DNA from: Bombilactobacillus thymidiniphilus
Lineage (GTDB): Bacteria; Bacillota; Bacilli; Lactobacillales; Lactobacillaceae
DNA length: 64,000 nucleotides
Direction: 5' to 3'
Assembly: GCF_023380245.1 (NCBI RefSeq)
Contig: NZ_CP093365.1
Location: 744,001-808,000, forward strand
The first letter of the stretch is position 1. Every line of letters begins with the position of its first letter. Shown here in pieces: positions 21,115 through 30,824 of this stretch. The position numbers were made by a program, and so were the translations under genes. The notes under the pieces were generated by a model. The model saw only the letters and a program-made list of their open reading frames with translations. It had not been told where the DNA came from and searched no databases.

Positions 21115-22494
21115 ATGACGGAAATTACTGAATTTGATACGATTGCTGCGATTTCTACGCCTAGTGGTGAAGGAGCCATTGCAATTGTTCGGTTATCTGG
21201 TGAGCAAGCGGTGGCAGTAGCTAATAAAGTTACGCGTGGTTGCAATCTTACCAAAGTGGCTTCACATACGATTAATTACAGTCACGTCATTGATCCACAG
21301 ACACAAGAAGTGATTGATGAAGTGATGGTTTCAGTGATGCGTGCTCCAAAAACTTTTACGCGTGAAGATGTTGTAGAAATTAATACACACGGGGGCTTGA
21401 TGGCCACCAACCGTGTTTTGCAAATTTTGTTGAGTAATGGTGCACGACTAGCTGAACCTGGGGAATTTACTAAACGTGCTTTTTTGAATGGGCGCATTGA
21501 TTTAACACAGGCGGAGTCAGTAATGGATCTGATTCGTTCTAAAACTGATCGTGCAATGCAGCAAGCTTTAAATCAACTAGATGGCTCATTAGCTCATTTG
21601 ATCAAAAATTTGCGACAAGAAATTTTAGAAGTGTTAGCACAAGTGGAAGTTAATATTGACTATCCTGAGTATGATAACGATGAATTGACGCTGCAAATGT
21701 TATTGGAAAAAGCGCAACAAGTGCAATCTCAAATCCAGCAATTACTGAAAACTGCTAGTGAAGGACAAATTATTAATGAAGGTTTGAAAACAGCAATTGT
21801 TGGCAAACCTAATGTTGGTAAATCAAGTTTATTGAACGTTTTAGCGCATCAAGACCGCGCGATTGTTACTGATGTAGCGGGTACGACGCGTGATGTCATT
21901 GAACAATTGGCTAATGTTAATGGCATTCCATTGCAACTTGTTGATACAGCAGGAATTCATGAAACAGCAGATAAAGTTGAAAAAATTGGTGTGGATCGTA
22001 GTATGCAAGCGATTGATACGGCTGATTTAATCTTGCTAGTTTTAGATGGCAGTCGCTTTTTAAGCGCAGAAGATCAACAATTATTGCAACTCACAAAAAA
22101 TAAAAAACGAATTATCGTGGTCAATAAAGCGGATTTACCGCAGATCTTAGATCTAAAAACGATTGATTGTGATCCACAAGAAATTGTCCAAATTTCTGCT
22201 GTTGCTCAACAGGGAATCGACCAAATTGAGCAAAATATTCAACGATTATTTTTTACAGGAATTACTACGCAGCAAAATACGGCTGTTGTTACTAATGCGC
22301 GCCAAGTTGGTTTGTTAAAGCAAGCTCAACAAGCACTTAGTGATGTTGTTGCAGGCATTAAACAACAAATGCCTATTGATTTGGTGCAAATTGACATGAC
22401 AAATTGCTGGGATAAACTCGGTGAAATTACTGGCGAAAGTGCTCCCGATGAATTAATTACACAATTATTTAGTCAATTTTGTGTGGGAAAATAA
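21115..22494 (+). CDS. mnmE: tRNA modification GTPase MnmE
   Basis: MnmE (459 residues) works with MnmG to place the carboxymethylaminomethyl group on U34 of certain tRNAs. The N-terminal tetrahydrofolate-binding domain is at about 1-120, the helical domain surrounds a G domain (about 220-375) with [17 protein letters not shown] and NKAD motifs, and the C-terminal FCVGK contains the catalytic Cys. The start follows GAGGAG. It is 15 bp ahead of mnmG. Confidence 0.97.
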   Translation: MTEITEFDTIAAISTPSGEGAIAIVRLSGEQAVAVANKVTRGCNLTKVASHTINYSHVIDPQTQEVIDEVMVSVMRAPKTFTREDVVEINTHGGLMATNRVLQILLSNGARLAEPGEFTKRAFLNGRIDLTQAESVMDLIRSKTDRAMQQALNQLDGSLAHLIKNLRQEILEVLAQVEVNIDYPEYDNDELTLQMLLEKAQQVQSQIQQLLKTASEGQIINEGLKTAIVGKPNVGKSSLLNVLAHQDRAIVTDVAGTTRDVIEQLANVNGIPLQLVDTAGIHETADKVEKIGVDRSMQAIDTADLILLVLDGSRFLSAEDQQLLQLTKNKKRIIVVNKADLPQILDLKTIDCDPQEIVQISAVAQQGIDQIEQNIQRLFFTGITTQQNTAVVTNARQVGLLKQAQQALSDVVAGIKQQMPIDLVQIDMTNCWDKLGEITGESAPDELITQLFSQFCVGK

Positions 22495-22509
22495 GGGTGA
22501 AAATTATTT

Positions 22510-24417
22510 ATGAAAGAATATATTTCTACTGAAAATTATGATGTTATTGTTGTGGGTGCGGGTCATGCTGGTAGTGAAGCAGCTTTAGCAGCTGCACGCA
22601 TGGGTCAAAAAACACTGCTGTTGACGATTAATTTAGATATGGTTGCTTTTATGCCTTGCAATCCTTCAATTGGTGGTCCTGCTAAAGGAATTGTGGTGCG
22701 CGAAATTGATGCTTTAGGTGGGCAGATGGCCAAAAATATTGATGCCACTTATATTCAAATGCGAATGCTTAATACGGGTAAAGGTCCAGCTGTTCGAGCT
22801 TTACGCGCACAAGCTGACAAAAATGAATACCATCAAGTTATGAAAAATACTTTGGAAAAAGAGCCTAATTTAACTTTGCGCCAGGCTATGGTGGAAAGAT
22901 TGTTGGTTAAAGATGGTAGTTGCTATGGAGTGGTCACGAACACTGGAGCGCAATATCAAGGGAAAGCGGTTGTTTTGACAGCGGGAACTTCTTCGCGGGG
23001 GAAAATTATTATTGGCGAGTTAATGTATTCTTCCGGCCCTAATAATTCGATTCCTTCAATTAAGCTTTCTGAAAATTTGGAGCAATTAGGCTTTCAATTG
23101 CAACGCTTTAAAACGGGAACACCGCCACGTGTGGATAAAAATACAGTAGATTTCACCCAGATGGAAGAGCAACCTGGTGATCAAACACCACGTACTTTTT
23201 CATTTGAAACGCCAATTACAGATTATTTGAAGGATCAAGTTTCTTGTTGGATGACTTATACTAATGAGCAAACGCACCAAATCATTCGAGATAACTTGGA
23301 TCGCGCACCAATGTTTTCCGGTGTTATTGAAGGTGTTGGTCCTCGTTATTGTCCTTCTATTGAAGATAAGGTGGTGCGCTTTGCTGATAAGCCTCGGCAC
23401 CAAATTTTTATGGAGCCGGAAGGTCGTCATACGCAAGAATACTATGTGGGTGATTTTTCAACTTCAATGCCAGAAGATGTGCAGCAAGAAATGCTACATT
23501 CGGTGGCTGGTCTGGAACATGCACAAATGATGCGCCCAGGTTATGCGATCGAATATGATGTGGTAGAACCTTGGCAATTGAAGCCGACTTTGGAAACTAA
23601 AGTAGTGGCTAATTTATATACAGCGGGGCAGATGAACGGAACTTCTGGTTACGAGGAAGCTGCTGGACAAGGTTTGATTGCGGGGATTAATGCTGCCTTG
23701 CGGGTGCAGGGCAAAGATCCGTTTATTTTAGGGCGTGATGAAGCTTATATTGGTGTGATGATTGACGATTTGGTGACTAAGGGAACCAATGAGCCTTATC
23801 GTTTGTTGACAAGTCGTGCAGAATATCGTTTGATTTTGCGCCACGATAATGCGGATGCCCGTTTGACACAAAAGGGTTTTGAGTTAGGATTGATTAGTTC
23901 TAATCGTCAAGAAGTTTTTGTTAAAAAGCAAGCCCAGGTAGCTGCAGAAATTAAACGTCTGCAACAGACGCGTATTAAGCCAAGTGCTGCTATTAATGAC
24001 TTTTTAGCTGGCTTAGGAATGAAACCGTTAAAGGATGGGATGCTGGCGGCGGACTTTTTGAAGCGTCCAGAAGTAAATTACGCAACTTTATTGCAATTCA
24101 TTGCGCCAGCACCTGAAAAATTGCCGATTGCGGTGACTGAGCAAGTTGAAATTGCTTTGAAATATGCCGGTTATATCAAAAAAGAAGCTGCCCAAATTGC
24201 TCATTTGCAGAAATTGGAAGCTAAAAAAATTCCAGAAAATTTGGATTATGATGATGTCAAAGGCTTAGCAACTGAAGCTTTACAAAAGCTGAAGAAGATT
24301 AATCCTACAACAATGGCGCAAGCTAGTCGGATTTCTGGGGTAAACCCAGCTGATTTAAGTATTTTAATGGTTTATATTCAACGTGGTCGTATTGCAAAAG
24401 TGAAAAAAGAAGCTTAA
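22510..24417 (+). CDS. mnmG: tRNA modification enzyme MnmG (GidA)
   Basis: MnmG (635 residues) is the FAD-dependent partner of MnmE. The dinucleotide motif [17 protein letters not shown] lies near residue 17, the family motifs [21 protein letters not shown] and [13 protein letters not shown] (near 377) are intact, and the C-terminal domain binds MnmE. The ATG lies 15 bp after mnmE. In many lactobacilli rsmG, noc, parA and parB follow; here the operon ends with a terminator that overlaps its last codons. Confidence 0.97.
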   Translation: MKEYISTENYDVIVVGAGHAGSEAALAAARMGQKTLLLTINLDMVAFMPCNPSIGGPAKGIVVREIDALGGQMAKNIDATYIQMRMLNTGKGPAVRALRAQADKNEYHQVMKNTLEKEPNLTLRQAMVERLLVKDGSCYGVVTNTGAQYQGKAVVLTAGTSSRGKIIIGELMYSSGPNNSIPSIKLSENLEQLGFQLQRFKTGTPPRVDKNTVDFTQMEEQPGDQTPRTFSFETPITDYLKDQVSCWMTYTNEQTHQIIRDNLDRAPMFSGVIEGVGPRYCPSIEDKVVRFADKPRHQIFMEPEGRHTQEYYVGDFSTSMPEDVQQEMLHSVAGLEHAQMMRPGYAIEYDVVEPWQLKPTLETKVVANLYTAGQMNGTSGYEEAAGQGLIAGINAALRVQGKDPFILGRDEAYIGVMIDDLVTKGTNEPYRLLTSRAEYRLILRHDNADARLTQKGFELGLISSNRQEVFVKKQAQVAAEIKRLQQTRIKPSAAINDFLAGLGMKPLKDGMLAADFLKRPEVNYATLLQFIAPAPEKLPIAVTEQVEIALKYAGYIKKEAAQIAHLQKLEAKKIPENLDYDDVKGLATEALQKLKKINPTTMAQASRISGVNPADLSILMVYIQRGRIAKVKKEA

Positions 24418-24443
24418 CTTCCTTAGAAGTCAAGCTTCTTTTT
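24404..24443. terminator. Bidirectional terminator between mnmG and nagB
   Basis: An 18-bp interrupted stem (AAGCTT and ACTTC with GAAGT and AAGCTT) with flanking A5 and T5 overlaps the mnmG stop codon and ends one base inside nagB. It serves both converging genes. Confidence 0.88.
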
Positions 24444-25143
24444 ATAATTTGGCAGCGGCAGCATCATCAATAATTACGGTAGCGTGTGGATGCTGTTGTA
24501 GGACGCTAGCGGGACAGTTTTCTGTGATGGGACCATTAACCATCTGCGCAATTGCAGTGGCTTTATCAGCTCCCCAAGCCATCAAGACAATTTGTTTACT
24601 AGGCATGATAGAAGCAATTCCCATAGATATAGCTTGTGTTGGCACTTGCTCGTTGTCCGCAAAAAAACGCGCATTAGCAGCAATTGTGGAATCTGTTAGG
24701 TCAGTTACATGGGTTTTTAAATTAAAGGACGTCTGCGGCTCATTAAAGCCGATATGACCATTTTGCCCAATTCCTAAAATTTGAAAATCGATCGGATTTT
24801 CGTCAATGATTTGATCATATTGTTTGGTGGCGTTTTGCAAATCAGGCGTAGCACCATCGGGGATAAAAGACTGCTTGAATTGTTTATAAGCAAACAATTG
24901 CTTTTGCATAAAATAGTGATAACTTTGTGGATCCTGTGGCGCTAGACCTACGTATTCATCGAGGTTAATAGTAGTAATATCTGTGAAATCTAAATCACTA
25001 GCAATAATTAATTTATATAATTCTACTGGCGTACTACCAGTGGCTAAGCCCAACACTTTGGCACCGGCTTGGAGATTTTGCGCTAACAAGTTAAAAGCTT
25101 TTTGACTGCCTTGTTGTGCATTTTTGACGGTAATTATTTCCAT
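24442..25143 (-). CDS. nagB: Glucosamine-6-phosphate deaminase
   Basis: NagB (233 residues, the short form) converts glucosamine-6-phosphate to fructose-6-phosphate and ammonia, feeding amino sugars into glycolysis. Motifs seen are GLATGSTPVELY near residue 33, NLDEYVGL near 66 and GIGQNGHIGFNEP near 123 with catalytic Asp, His and Glu. It stands alone, without nagA or nagR beside it. Its promoter carries two NagR-like operators, so amino sugar-6-phosphates should induce it. Confidence 0.96.
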   Translation of the reverse strand: MEIITVKNAQQGSQKAFNLLAQNLQAGAKVLGLATGSTPVELYKLIIASDLDFTDITTINLDEYVGLAPQDPQSYHYFMQKQLFAYKQFKQSFIPDGATPDLQNATKQYDQIIDENPIDFQILGIGQNGHIGFNEPQTSFNLKTHVTDLTDSTIAANARFFADNEQVPTQAISMGIASIMPSKQIVLMAWGADKATAIAQMVNGPITENCPASVLQQHPHATVIIDDAAAAKL

Positions 25144-25163
25144 GGGGAAACCTCTTATTCATT

Positions 25164-25206
25164 ATTGGTATAGTCCGATTATAAATAATTGGTCTAGACA
25201 TGTCAA
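25164..25206 (-). promoter_or_regulatory. nagB promoter with two NagR/YvoA-like operators
   Basis: On the minus strand TTGACA (plus-strand 25201-25206) and TATAAT (25178-25183) are 17 bp apart. ATTGGTATAGTCCGAT (25164-25179) differs in two bases from the NagR operator ATTGGTATAGACCAAT and overlaps the -10 box. A second copy with the core TGGTCTAGACA (25188-25203) lies within the spacer. Binding by a GntR-type NagR would block the promoter. Confidence 0.8.
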
Positions 25207-25214
25207 TAAGATAA

Positions 25215-25244
25215 ATAAAAAAGCCACTACATTAGTGACTTTCG
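25215..25244 (-). terminator. Intrinsic terminator after ndh
   Basis: AAAG-CACTA pairs with TAGTG-CTTT (one mismatch) around a 3-nt loop and continues into a minus-strand T-run. It separates ndh from the nagB promoter. Confidence 0.85.
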
Positions 25245-25254
25245 GTGATTATAA

Positions 25255-26439
25255 TTATTTTTTACGCAAACCTTTTAAACCGCCAACTTCAAACAAAACT
25301 TGCTCAAAGGAGAAACGTTTAGCCAATGATGCGACTGAACCCTTTAACTTCAAATGTGGTTTAGTTATTTCAGCAATTCCATGAGAAGGTCCTAAGGAAG
25401 CAATCGTACCCTTAGATTGATAGGAGAACTTTTGTTGTGGCTTATTCTCAAGATCAGCAGCAATATTTTCTGCAGCAACTGATGCTTGAGCCAAGGCTAA
25501 TTGACCAGTCGTTGGTAATGGACGATCAGTTTTTGGATCCATGGAAGCAGAATCATCACCAATAACATAAATATCAGGATGATCTTCGACATTTAAGTAA
25601 TCAGTAACGGTTACACGATTACGACGTGCATTGAAACCAGATTCTTTAATTACATCGCTACCACTAACTCCGACTGTCCAGATAATGGAGTTAGAATAAA
25701 TTCTTTGTTCTTCATCACTGTCGCCTTTCGTATAAACAACAGCATTAGGCTCGATTTTCTTGATTTTGGCACCAGTCATAATCTTGATACCATTTTTACT
25801 TAGAAAGTCGACTGCATATTGTGCCAAATCGGCATCAAACATCGGTAAAATTTGGGGTGCCATTTCAACACTAGTAATGTTAATTTCAGGCACATCATAT
25901 TTTGCTTTAAGAATTTTTGCAGTGTCGATCAATTCACCTAACAATTCAATACCAGTAAAACCAGCACCACAAACAACGATGTTCAAGTCATTAGGATCTT
26001 GTGATTGTTTATAGTTACGAATATTATCATTGATAACTTCGTAAATCTTCTCAGCAGTAGGGATATCTTGCAATTTGTAAGAGTATTGATCAGCCCCCTC
26101 CATACCAAAGTTTTCAGAACGAAAACCTAATCCTACGACAACAAAATCATAAGTCATAGGTTCGTGGTTAGAGAATTCAACTGTTTTATTTTCGTAATCT
26201 AGCTTAGAAACATCAGCTTGAATAAAGTTGACATTATCTGGCAAGACAGAACGAATATCGAAACTTATTTCATCAGCTTTAGCGGTTCCTGCAGCGACTT
26301 GATATAATTCAATGGATTCAACATGTTTAGTGTTACGATCAATCAAATCAATCTGCGTTCCTGCTGGAGCAATCTTTGCTAATTTTCTAGCAGCACCTAA
26401 GCCGGCATAACCAGCTCCCAAAATTACAATATGAGCCAT
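25255..26439 (-). CDS. ndh: Type II NADH dehydrogenase (NAD(P)/FAD oxidoreductase)
   Basis: A 394-residue flavoprotein of the NDH-2 family that passes electrons from NADH to quinone at the membrane without pumping protons. The FAD motif GAGYAGLGAARKL is at the N-terminus, the NADH motif VVCGAGFTGIELLGEL near residue 158, and the second FAD contact VIGDDSASMDP near 285. The frame extends 12 codons upstream to a TTG, but the ATG at 26439 follows AAAGGAAGGG and gives the usual MAHIVILGAG start. Together with cydABDC and the MenA-like gene it can form a minimal respiratory chain. Confidence 0.92.
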   Translation of the reverse strand: MAHIVILGAGYAGLGAARKLAKIAPAGTQIDLIDRNTKHVESIELYQVAAGTAKADEISFDIRSVLPDNVNFIQADVSKLDYENKTVEFSNHEPMTYDFVVVGLGFRSENFGMEGADQYSYKLQDIPTAEKIYEVINDNIRNYKQSQDPNDLNIVVCGAGFTGIELLGELIDTAKILKAKYDVPEINITSVEMAPQILPMFDADLAQYAVDFLSKNGIKIMTGAKIKKIEPNAVVYTKGDSDEEQRIYSNSIIWTVGVSGSDVIKESGFNARRNRVTVTDYLNVEDHPDIYVIGDDSASMDPKTDRPLPTTGQLALAQASVAAENIAADLENKPQQKFSYQSKGTIASLGPSHGIAEITKPHLKLKGSVASLAKRFSFEQVLFEVGGLKGLRKK

Positions 26440-26574
26440 AAAAACCCAATCCCTTCCTTTATGGTATGTAACCAACTATCTATTAGTATAAACTTAATTG
26501 TTTCATATGAAAATACATATCGTACTTTTTTTAAATAATTTTGGCAAAATTTGTGATTAATGATAGATGTTTTT

Positions 26575-26603
26575 TTGCGTAAGCGCTACCATCGTTTTAT
26601 AAT
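26575..26603 (+). promoter_or_regulatory. ackA promoter with overlapping cre-like site
   Basis: TTGCGT (26575-26580) and TATAAT (26598-26603) are 17 bp apart. CGTAAGCGCTACCA (26578-26591) matches 12 of 14 positions of the CcpA consensus and overlaps the -35 box and spacer. AckA is a known CcpA target in Bacillus; this position would favour repression. Confidence 0.6.
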
Positions 26604-26634
26604 TGGACTATCTTAAAGTTTGGGGGATATCTTA

Positions 26635-27828
26635 ATGTTAATCATGGCAGTCAATGCGGGCAGTTCTAGTCTAAAATGGCAGATTTATGATTTACCTGCA
26701 CAAAAGCAAGTTGCCCAGGGCGTTATTGAGAGATTAGGAACTGAAGCAGCACTCTTTAAAGTTAAATTTGGTGATGAGCAGGCTATTAACAAACAAGAAC
26801 CCATTACATCACACGAGCAGGCGGTAATTTTAATTTTAACGCGGTTGAAAGAATTGAAAGTTGTTGACCATCTAGCAGAGATTCGGGCCGTGGGGCACCG
26901 CGTAGTTTCTGGTGGTGAGCAATTTACTGAATCCACTAAAATCACGCCAAAAGTTATTCAACAAATAGATGGGTTAAGCGAGTTAGCTCCTTTGCATAAT
27001 CACATTGAGGCGTATTATATGCGTGTTTTTGCGAAATTATTGCCCAATGCTCAACAAGTTGCTGTTTTTGATACGTCATTTTATAGTACTTTGGAACCGG
27101 TTAATTATTTATATCCAATCGATAAGCGCTATTATGACGATTACCAAGTTCGTAAATATGGTGCACATGGTACGAGTCATCGCCATGTTATGCAACAAGC
27201 GGCTAACATGTTGCATAAAAAAGTACAGGATGTGAATTTGATCACGTTACATTTAGGGAGTGGCGCTTCCATTACCGCAATTGCCAACGGCCAAGCGATT
27301 GATACTTCAATGGGATTTACACCACTGGCTGGAGTAATGATGGGGACTCGTTCAGGTGACGTTGACCCATCTATTATTCCTTATATCATGAAAAAAGAGC
27401 GTATTACCGATGTTGCGACAATGATTCAAATATTAAATCAAAAATCAGGTTTGCTAGGAGTTTCTGGTGTTTCTAATGATAAGCGTGATGTTGATGAAGC
27501 TGCTGAACAAGGCAATCAGCGCGCTAAATTAGCACAGAAAATGTTTGTTAATCGCATTGTTAAGTATGTGGGCTCTTACTTAGCATTGTTACCTAAACAA
27601 GCAGATGCGCTTGTTTTCACTGCTGGTATTGGTGAGAATGATCCGCAATTACGAGCTGATGTTTGTGTAGCGTTAAGCCATTTAGGGGTTGAATTGGATG
27701 CCACTAAAAATAATGTGCGCGGAAAAGAAATGTTTATCAGTACTGCTGATTCACCTATTAAAGTATTACTAATTCCAACTAACGAAGAGTTAATGATTGC
27801 CAAAGATACCTATCGACTGCTAGATTAA
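26635..27828 (+). CDS. ackA: Acetate kinase
   Basis: AckA (397 residues) makes ATP and acetate from acetyl phosphate. The N-terminal VNAGSSSLKW phosphate motif, the middle HGTSHRHV motif and the LHLGSGASI segment are conserved. The frame extends five codons upstream to a TTG that overlaps the GGGGGAT ribosome binding site, so ATG at 26635 is chosen. A second ATG at 26644 is possible. Followed after 54 bp by an aldo/keto reductase. No pta gene is near. Confidence 0.96.
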   Translation: MLIMAVNAGSSSLKWQIYDLPAQKQVAQGVIERLGTEAALFKVKFGDEQAINKQEPITSHEQAVILILTRLKELKVVDHLAEIRAVGHRVVSGGEQFTESTKITPKVIQQIDGLSELAPLHNHIEAYYMRVFAKLLPNAQQVAVFDTSFYSTLEPVNYLYPIDKRYYDDYQVRKYGAHGTSHRHVMQQAANMLHKKVQDVNLITLHLGSGASITAIANGQAIDTSMGFTPLAGVMMGTRSGDVDPSIIPYIMKKERITDVATMIQILNQKSGLLGVSGVSNDKRDVDEAAEQGNQRAKLAQKMFVNRIVKYVGSYLALLPKQADALVFTAGIGENDPQLRADVCVALSHLGVELDATKNNVRGKEMFISTADSPIKVLLIPTNEELMIAKDTYRLLD

Positions 27829-27882
27829 TTAGAGATACTTTTGTAGTAATGTATTTGATAACTTTATTGGAGGAAATTATAT

Positions 27883-28803
27883 ATGAGTAATAATGTAAAA
27901 ATTGGTAAAAGTGATGTTGTGACTTCTGGGTTAGGTTTAGGTACGAATAAAGTCGGTGGACACAATTTGTTTGATAATTTAAATGATGAAGATGGTTATG
28001 CAGTGGTACGTGAAGCTTTAGATAGTGGGATCAGTTTGTTAGATACTGCTTATGTGTACGGTTTAGGCCGTTCTGAAGAAATTATCGGTGATGTACTGCA
28101 AGATTACGATCGCTCTAAAGTAGTGATTGCTACTAAAGCTGCACAAGACCCCAACAATGATTTACAAATTAATAATTCGCCAGAATTTCTCAAGCAAGCC
28201 GTTGATGATGCTTTGGCTCGGCTCAAAACAGATTATATTGATATTTTTTATATTCATTTTCCTGATGAAAACACACCAAAAAATGAAGCGGTTAAAGCTT
28301 TGAATGAAGTTAAAAAGACAGGTAAAATTCGTGCAATTGGCGTTTCTAATTTTTCACCAGAGCAGATTGAAGAAGCTAATGCTGATGGTTTAGTAGATAT
28401 TGTTGAAGATAACTACAGTTTGGTGCATCGTGAAGCTGAAATTAGTGAATTCCCTTATTTGCAAGCTAATAATATTTCTTTCGTGCCGTTCTTTCCGTTA
28501 GCTTCAGGATTATTGACCGGGAAATATGGTGCTGAAGAAGGAGCTAAATTCGATCAATTTAGTGCCGATGAATATTATAATATTTCCCAGGCAATTGAAC
28601 AGGTTCGCAAAATTGCCGAGGCCAAGCAAGCAACAGTTACGCAAGTTGTTTTAGCTTGGTATTTACAAAATCCTGACATTAGCGTGGTCATTCCGGGAGC
28701 GCGCACATCTGACCAAGTTAAGAGCAATGTGTCAGCTACTAAAGTTTCATTAACGGCACCTGAATATGATCAGATTGATCAATTGTTCCAAGATTTCAAG
28801 TAA
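27883..28803 (+). CDS. Aldo/keto reductase
   Basis: A 306-residue NAD(P)H-dependent oxidoreductase with a TIM barrel. The catalytic tetrad is visible: Asp in LLDTAYVYG, Tyr in the same motif, Lys in VIATKAA and His in IFYIHFPD. The late IPGARTSDQVKSN segment binds the 2'-phosphate of NADPH in this family. GGAGGAAA precedes the ATG. Substrate cannot be told from the sequence. Possibly cotranscribed with ackA. Confidence 0.9.
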   Translation: MSNNVKIGKSDVVTSGLGLGTNKVGGHNLFDNLNDEDGYAVVREALDSGISLLDTAYVYGLGRSEEIIGDVLQDYDRSKVVIATKAAQDPNNDLQINNSPEFLKQAVDDALARLKTDYIDIFYIHFPDENTPKNEAVKALNEVKKTGKIRAIGVSNFSPEQIEEANADGLVDIVEDNYSLVHREAEISEFPYLQANNISFVPFFPLASGLLTGKYGAEEGAKFDQFSADEYYNISQAIEQVRKIAEAKQATVTQVVLAWYLQNPDISVVIPGARTSDQVKSNVSATKVSLTAPEYDQIDQLFQDFK

Positions 28804-28806
28804 ATT

Positions 28807-28838
28807 AAAAGATCTACTTTAAATAGTAGATCTTTTTT
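28807..28838. terminator. Bidirectional terminator after the aldo/keto reductase gene
   Basis: AAAGATCTACT pairs with AGTAGATCTTT around a 6-nt loop with A and T runs on both sides. It serves the aldo/keto reductase gene and the converging prenyltransferase gene. Confidence 0.9.
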
Positions 28839-28843
28839 ATTGG

Positions 28844-29752
28844 TTAAATGAATAAACCTAAGGCAAAACAAAGGACTTGGGTAAGCGTGGCAATGAAGAG
28901 ATTTTTAATTGCTAGCGGAAAAGTTTGTTTTTTGATGTGCACAGCAAAAAATTGTTTCGTATTTTTAAATAAAATTGGCGTAATTAATAATGTTAATAGC
29001 AAAGTCCAAGGAGCAAAGTGACAAATAACAGCGACAATCAGCATAAAATAACCGATGATCCAAAAGCTGACATAAAGTATTAAGCTTTTGTGCACACCAA
29101 GATAACGCACAATTGTGTGCCGTCCTAGATCAATATCTTCTTGATAATCGCAAATATTGTTAGCGAGTAACAATGAAGCAATGGCGCAAGCTGACAAGCC
29201 AGAAGTCAACAAAATAGGTCCTATAAATTGCCAATCAAAAGGAACTTGTGGATAAACGTTGATTAAAACTGCCAGTAAAAAAATCATAAAGCCCATAGTA
29301 AAACCGGCAAAAAATTCGCCTAATGGTAAAGAATTTAAGGGTTTTGGACCACCGGCATATAGAAAGCCTACAGCAAAACAAAAAATGCCTAGAATTAATA
29401 ATAACCAGCCGACACGAATTACCAGCCAAATACCAATGATAGCAGCAATAAGCATTAGAGAGTAGTTAAGCCAACCAATTTTCTTAATGTTTAAATGATT
29501 GACACCAATAACATTCGTTTTTTGCCGAAAATCTTGGCTGGAAGTATGTTCAGCATTGCGATAATCCCAATAATTATCATTGATATCAACTGCCATGTTG
29601 AATAATAGCATCGCAACAAAGAATAATAATAAGTTCAACCAATTCAGCTGCTTATAATGGTAATAGGCATAACAAATTCCTAATAAAAAGGGGAAAATGC
29701 TGGCTGTTTTGGCTTTAATTTCGACTAATTCTAAAAAAACAGATAGTTTCAA
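28844..29752 (-). CDS. menA: MenA-like UbiA-family prenyltransferase
   Basis: A polytopic protein (302 residues from the chosen start) with about eight to nine membrane segments and the UbiA motif NxxxDxxxD, seen as NMAVDINDNYWDYRNAE near residue 55, plus a second Asp-rich site NNICDYQEDIDLGRHT near 195. MenA transfers a polyprenyl chain to 1,4-dihydroxy-2-naphthoate to make demethylmenaquinone. No other men genes lie in the window, so the naphthoate may be imported. The frame continues upstream over the divergent gene's start; I chose TTG at 29752 after GTGAGG, but the spacing is long and the start is uncertain. It is divergent from the polyprenyl synthase gene, its likely substrate supplier. 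Confidence 0.85.
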   Translation of the reverse strand: MKLSVFLELVEIKAKTASIFPFLLGICYAYYHYKQLNWLNLLLFFVAMLLFNMAVDINDNYWDYRNAEHTSSQDFRQKTNVIGVNHLNIKKIGWLNYSLMLIAAIIGIWLVIRVGWLLLILGIFCFAVGFLYAGGPKPLNSLPLGEFFAGFTMGFMIFLLAVLINVYPQVPFDWQFIGPILLTSGLSACAIASLLLANNICDYQEDIDLGRHTIVRYLGVHKSLILYVSFWIIGYFMLIVAVICHFAPWTLLLTLLITPILFKNTKQFFAVHIKKQTFPLAIKNLFIATLTQVLCFALGLFI

Positions 29753-29822
29753 AGTTTTTATAAACCTCACTTTAGTTTTTGATATACTATAATAGATTAT
29801 TATACATGAAAAGGTGTCGTAC

Positions 29823-30794
29823 ATGATTAACCCAATGTGGGCAAAAGCTCCAGAAATCAACAAACAATTAGAAGACGTGCAAGCTATCTTGTTGCAAAGA
29901 GTTGATCAATTAAATGATCCCATGGCAACATTAGTAAAAAAACAAGTTGTTAGCGGTGGCAAAATGATTCGTCCAGTCTGCTTACTAGTGTTTAGTAGTT
30001 TTGGTAATGCTAGTTATGAAACGCGGATTCAAGGCGCTGCTGCTATGGAAATTTTGCATCTAGCGACTTTGATGCACGACGATGTGATTGATGATTCCAA
30101 TTTGCGCCGCAATGTAGAAACTGTTCAAGTGAAATTGGGTGATCGCAACGCAATTTATGCTGGCGATTATCTGATGACTGTGTATTTTGAAATTGTCAGT
30201 AATATCTCTAATTCTCGGTCAGAAATTGTTTTGAATGCGTTTAGCATGGAAAAGATTTTGCGCGGTGAATTAGATCAACTATTGATTAATAATAATGTCA
30301 ATGCGACGGTTAAAATGTACTTACGTGAAGTGGCGGGTAAAACGGCGCAATTAATTGAATTGAGTGCCCAATATGGAGCATTGTTAACTAATGCTGATTC
30401 GTTAATTGTGCATCATGCTCGTTTTATTGGTCATAATTTAGGCATGGCTTTTCAGATTCAAGATGATATTTTAGATTATCTGGGAAATAAAAAAACAGGT
30501 AAGCCACAATTAGAAGATTTGAAAAATGGTGTTTACACAATACCACTGATTTTTGCTTTAGAAAATTCGTCCGGCGATCTGCGTGATTTCTTGACAGACA
30601 AAAAACAATTAACAGAAGCCGAAATTACTTATGTGGCTCAACAAGTTGTGGAATTAGGCGGTATTGCCGCAGCACAAGATTTGGCTAGTAAATATTCACA
30701 AAAGGCTTTGCGTTTAATTGATGAATTACCTCAAACTAAATATGCCCACTTGATGAAGTGGGTAGTAGAAAAATTATTAAAACGGCAACAATGA
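29823..30794 (+). CDS. Polyprenyl diphosphate synthase (long-chain)
   Basis: A 323-residue trans-prenyltransferase that builds the long isoprenoid tail of quinones. First Asp-rich motif HDDVIDDSNLRRN (near residue 81) and second motif QIQDDILDY (near 210) are both intact; small residues before the first motif (LATLMHDD) fit a long-chain product such as heptaprenyl or longer. ATG at 29823 lies 6 nt after AAAAGG; an upstream GTG in frame is less likely. Divergent from the MenA-like gene, so the two form a menaquinone-tail module. Confidence 0.92.
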   Translation: MINPMWAKAPEINKQLEDVQAILLQRVDQLNDPMATLVKKQVVSGGKMIRPVCLLVFSSFGNASYETRIQGAAAMEILHLATLMHDDVIDDSNLRRNVETVQVKLGDRNAIYAGDYLMTVYFEIVSNISNSRSEIVLNAFSMEKILRGELDQLLINNNVNATVKMYLREVAGKTAQLIELSAQYGALLTNADSLIVHHARFIGHNLGMAFQIQDDILDYLGNKKTGKPQLEDLKNGVYTIPLIFALENSSGDLRDFLTDKKQLTEAEITYVAQQVVELGGIAAAQDLASKYSQKALRLIDELPQTKYAHLMKWVVEKLLKRQQ

Positions 30795-30824
30795 TGATAG
30801 CAATCTTATATTAGAAGTTCATTT

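Noticed and set aside
26496-26512. TTGTTTCATATGAAAAT as another parS site
   Set aside because: Several mismatches, including the centre of the palindrome; not comparable with the four reported sites.
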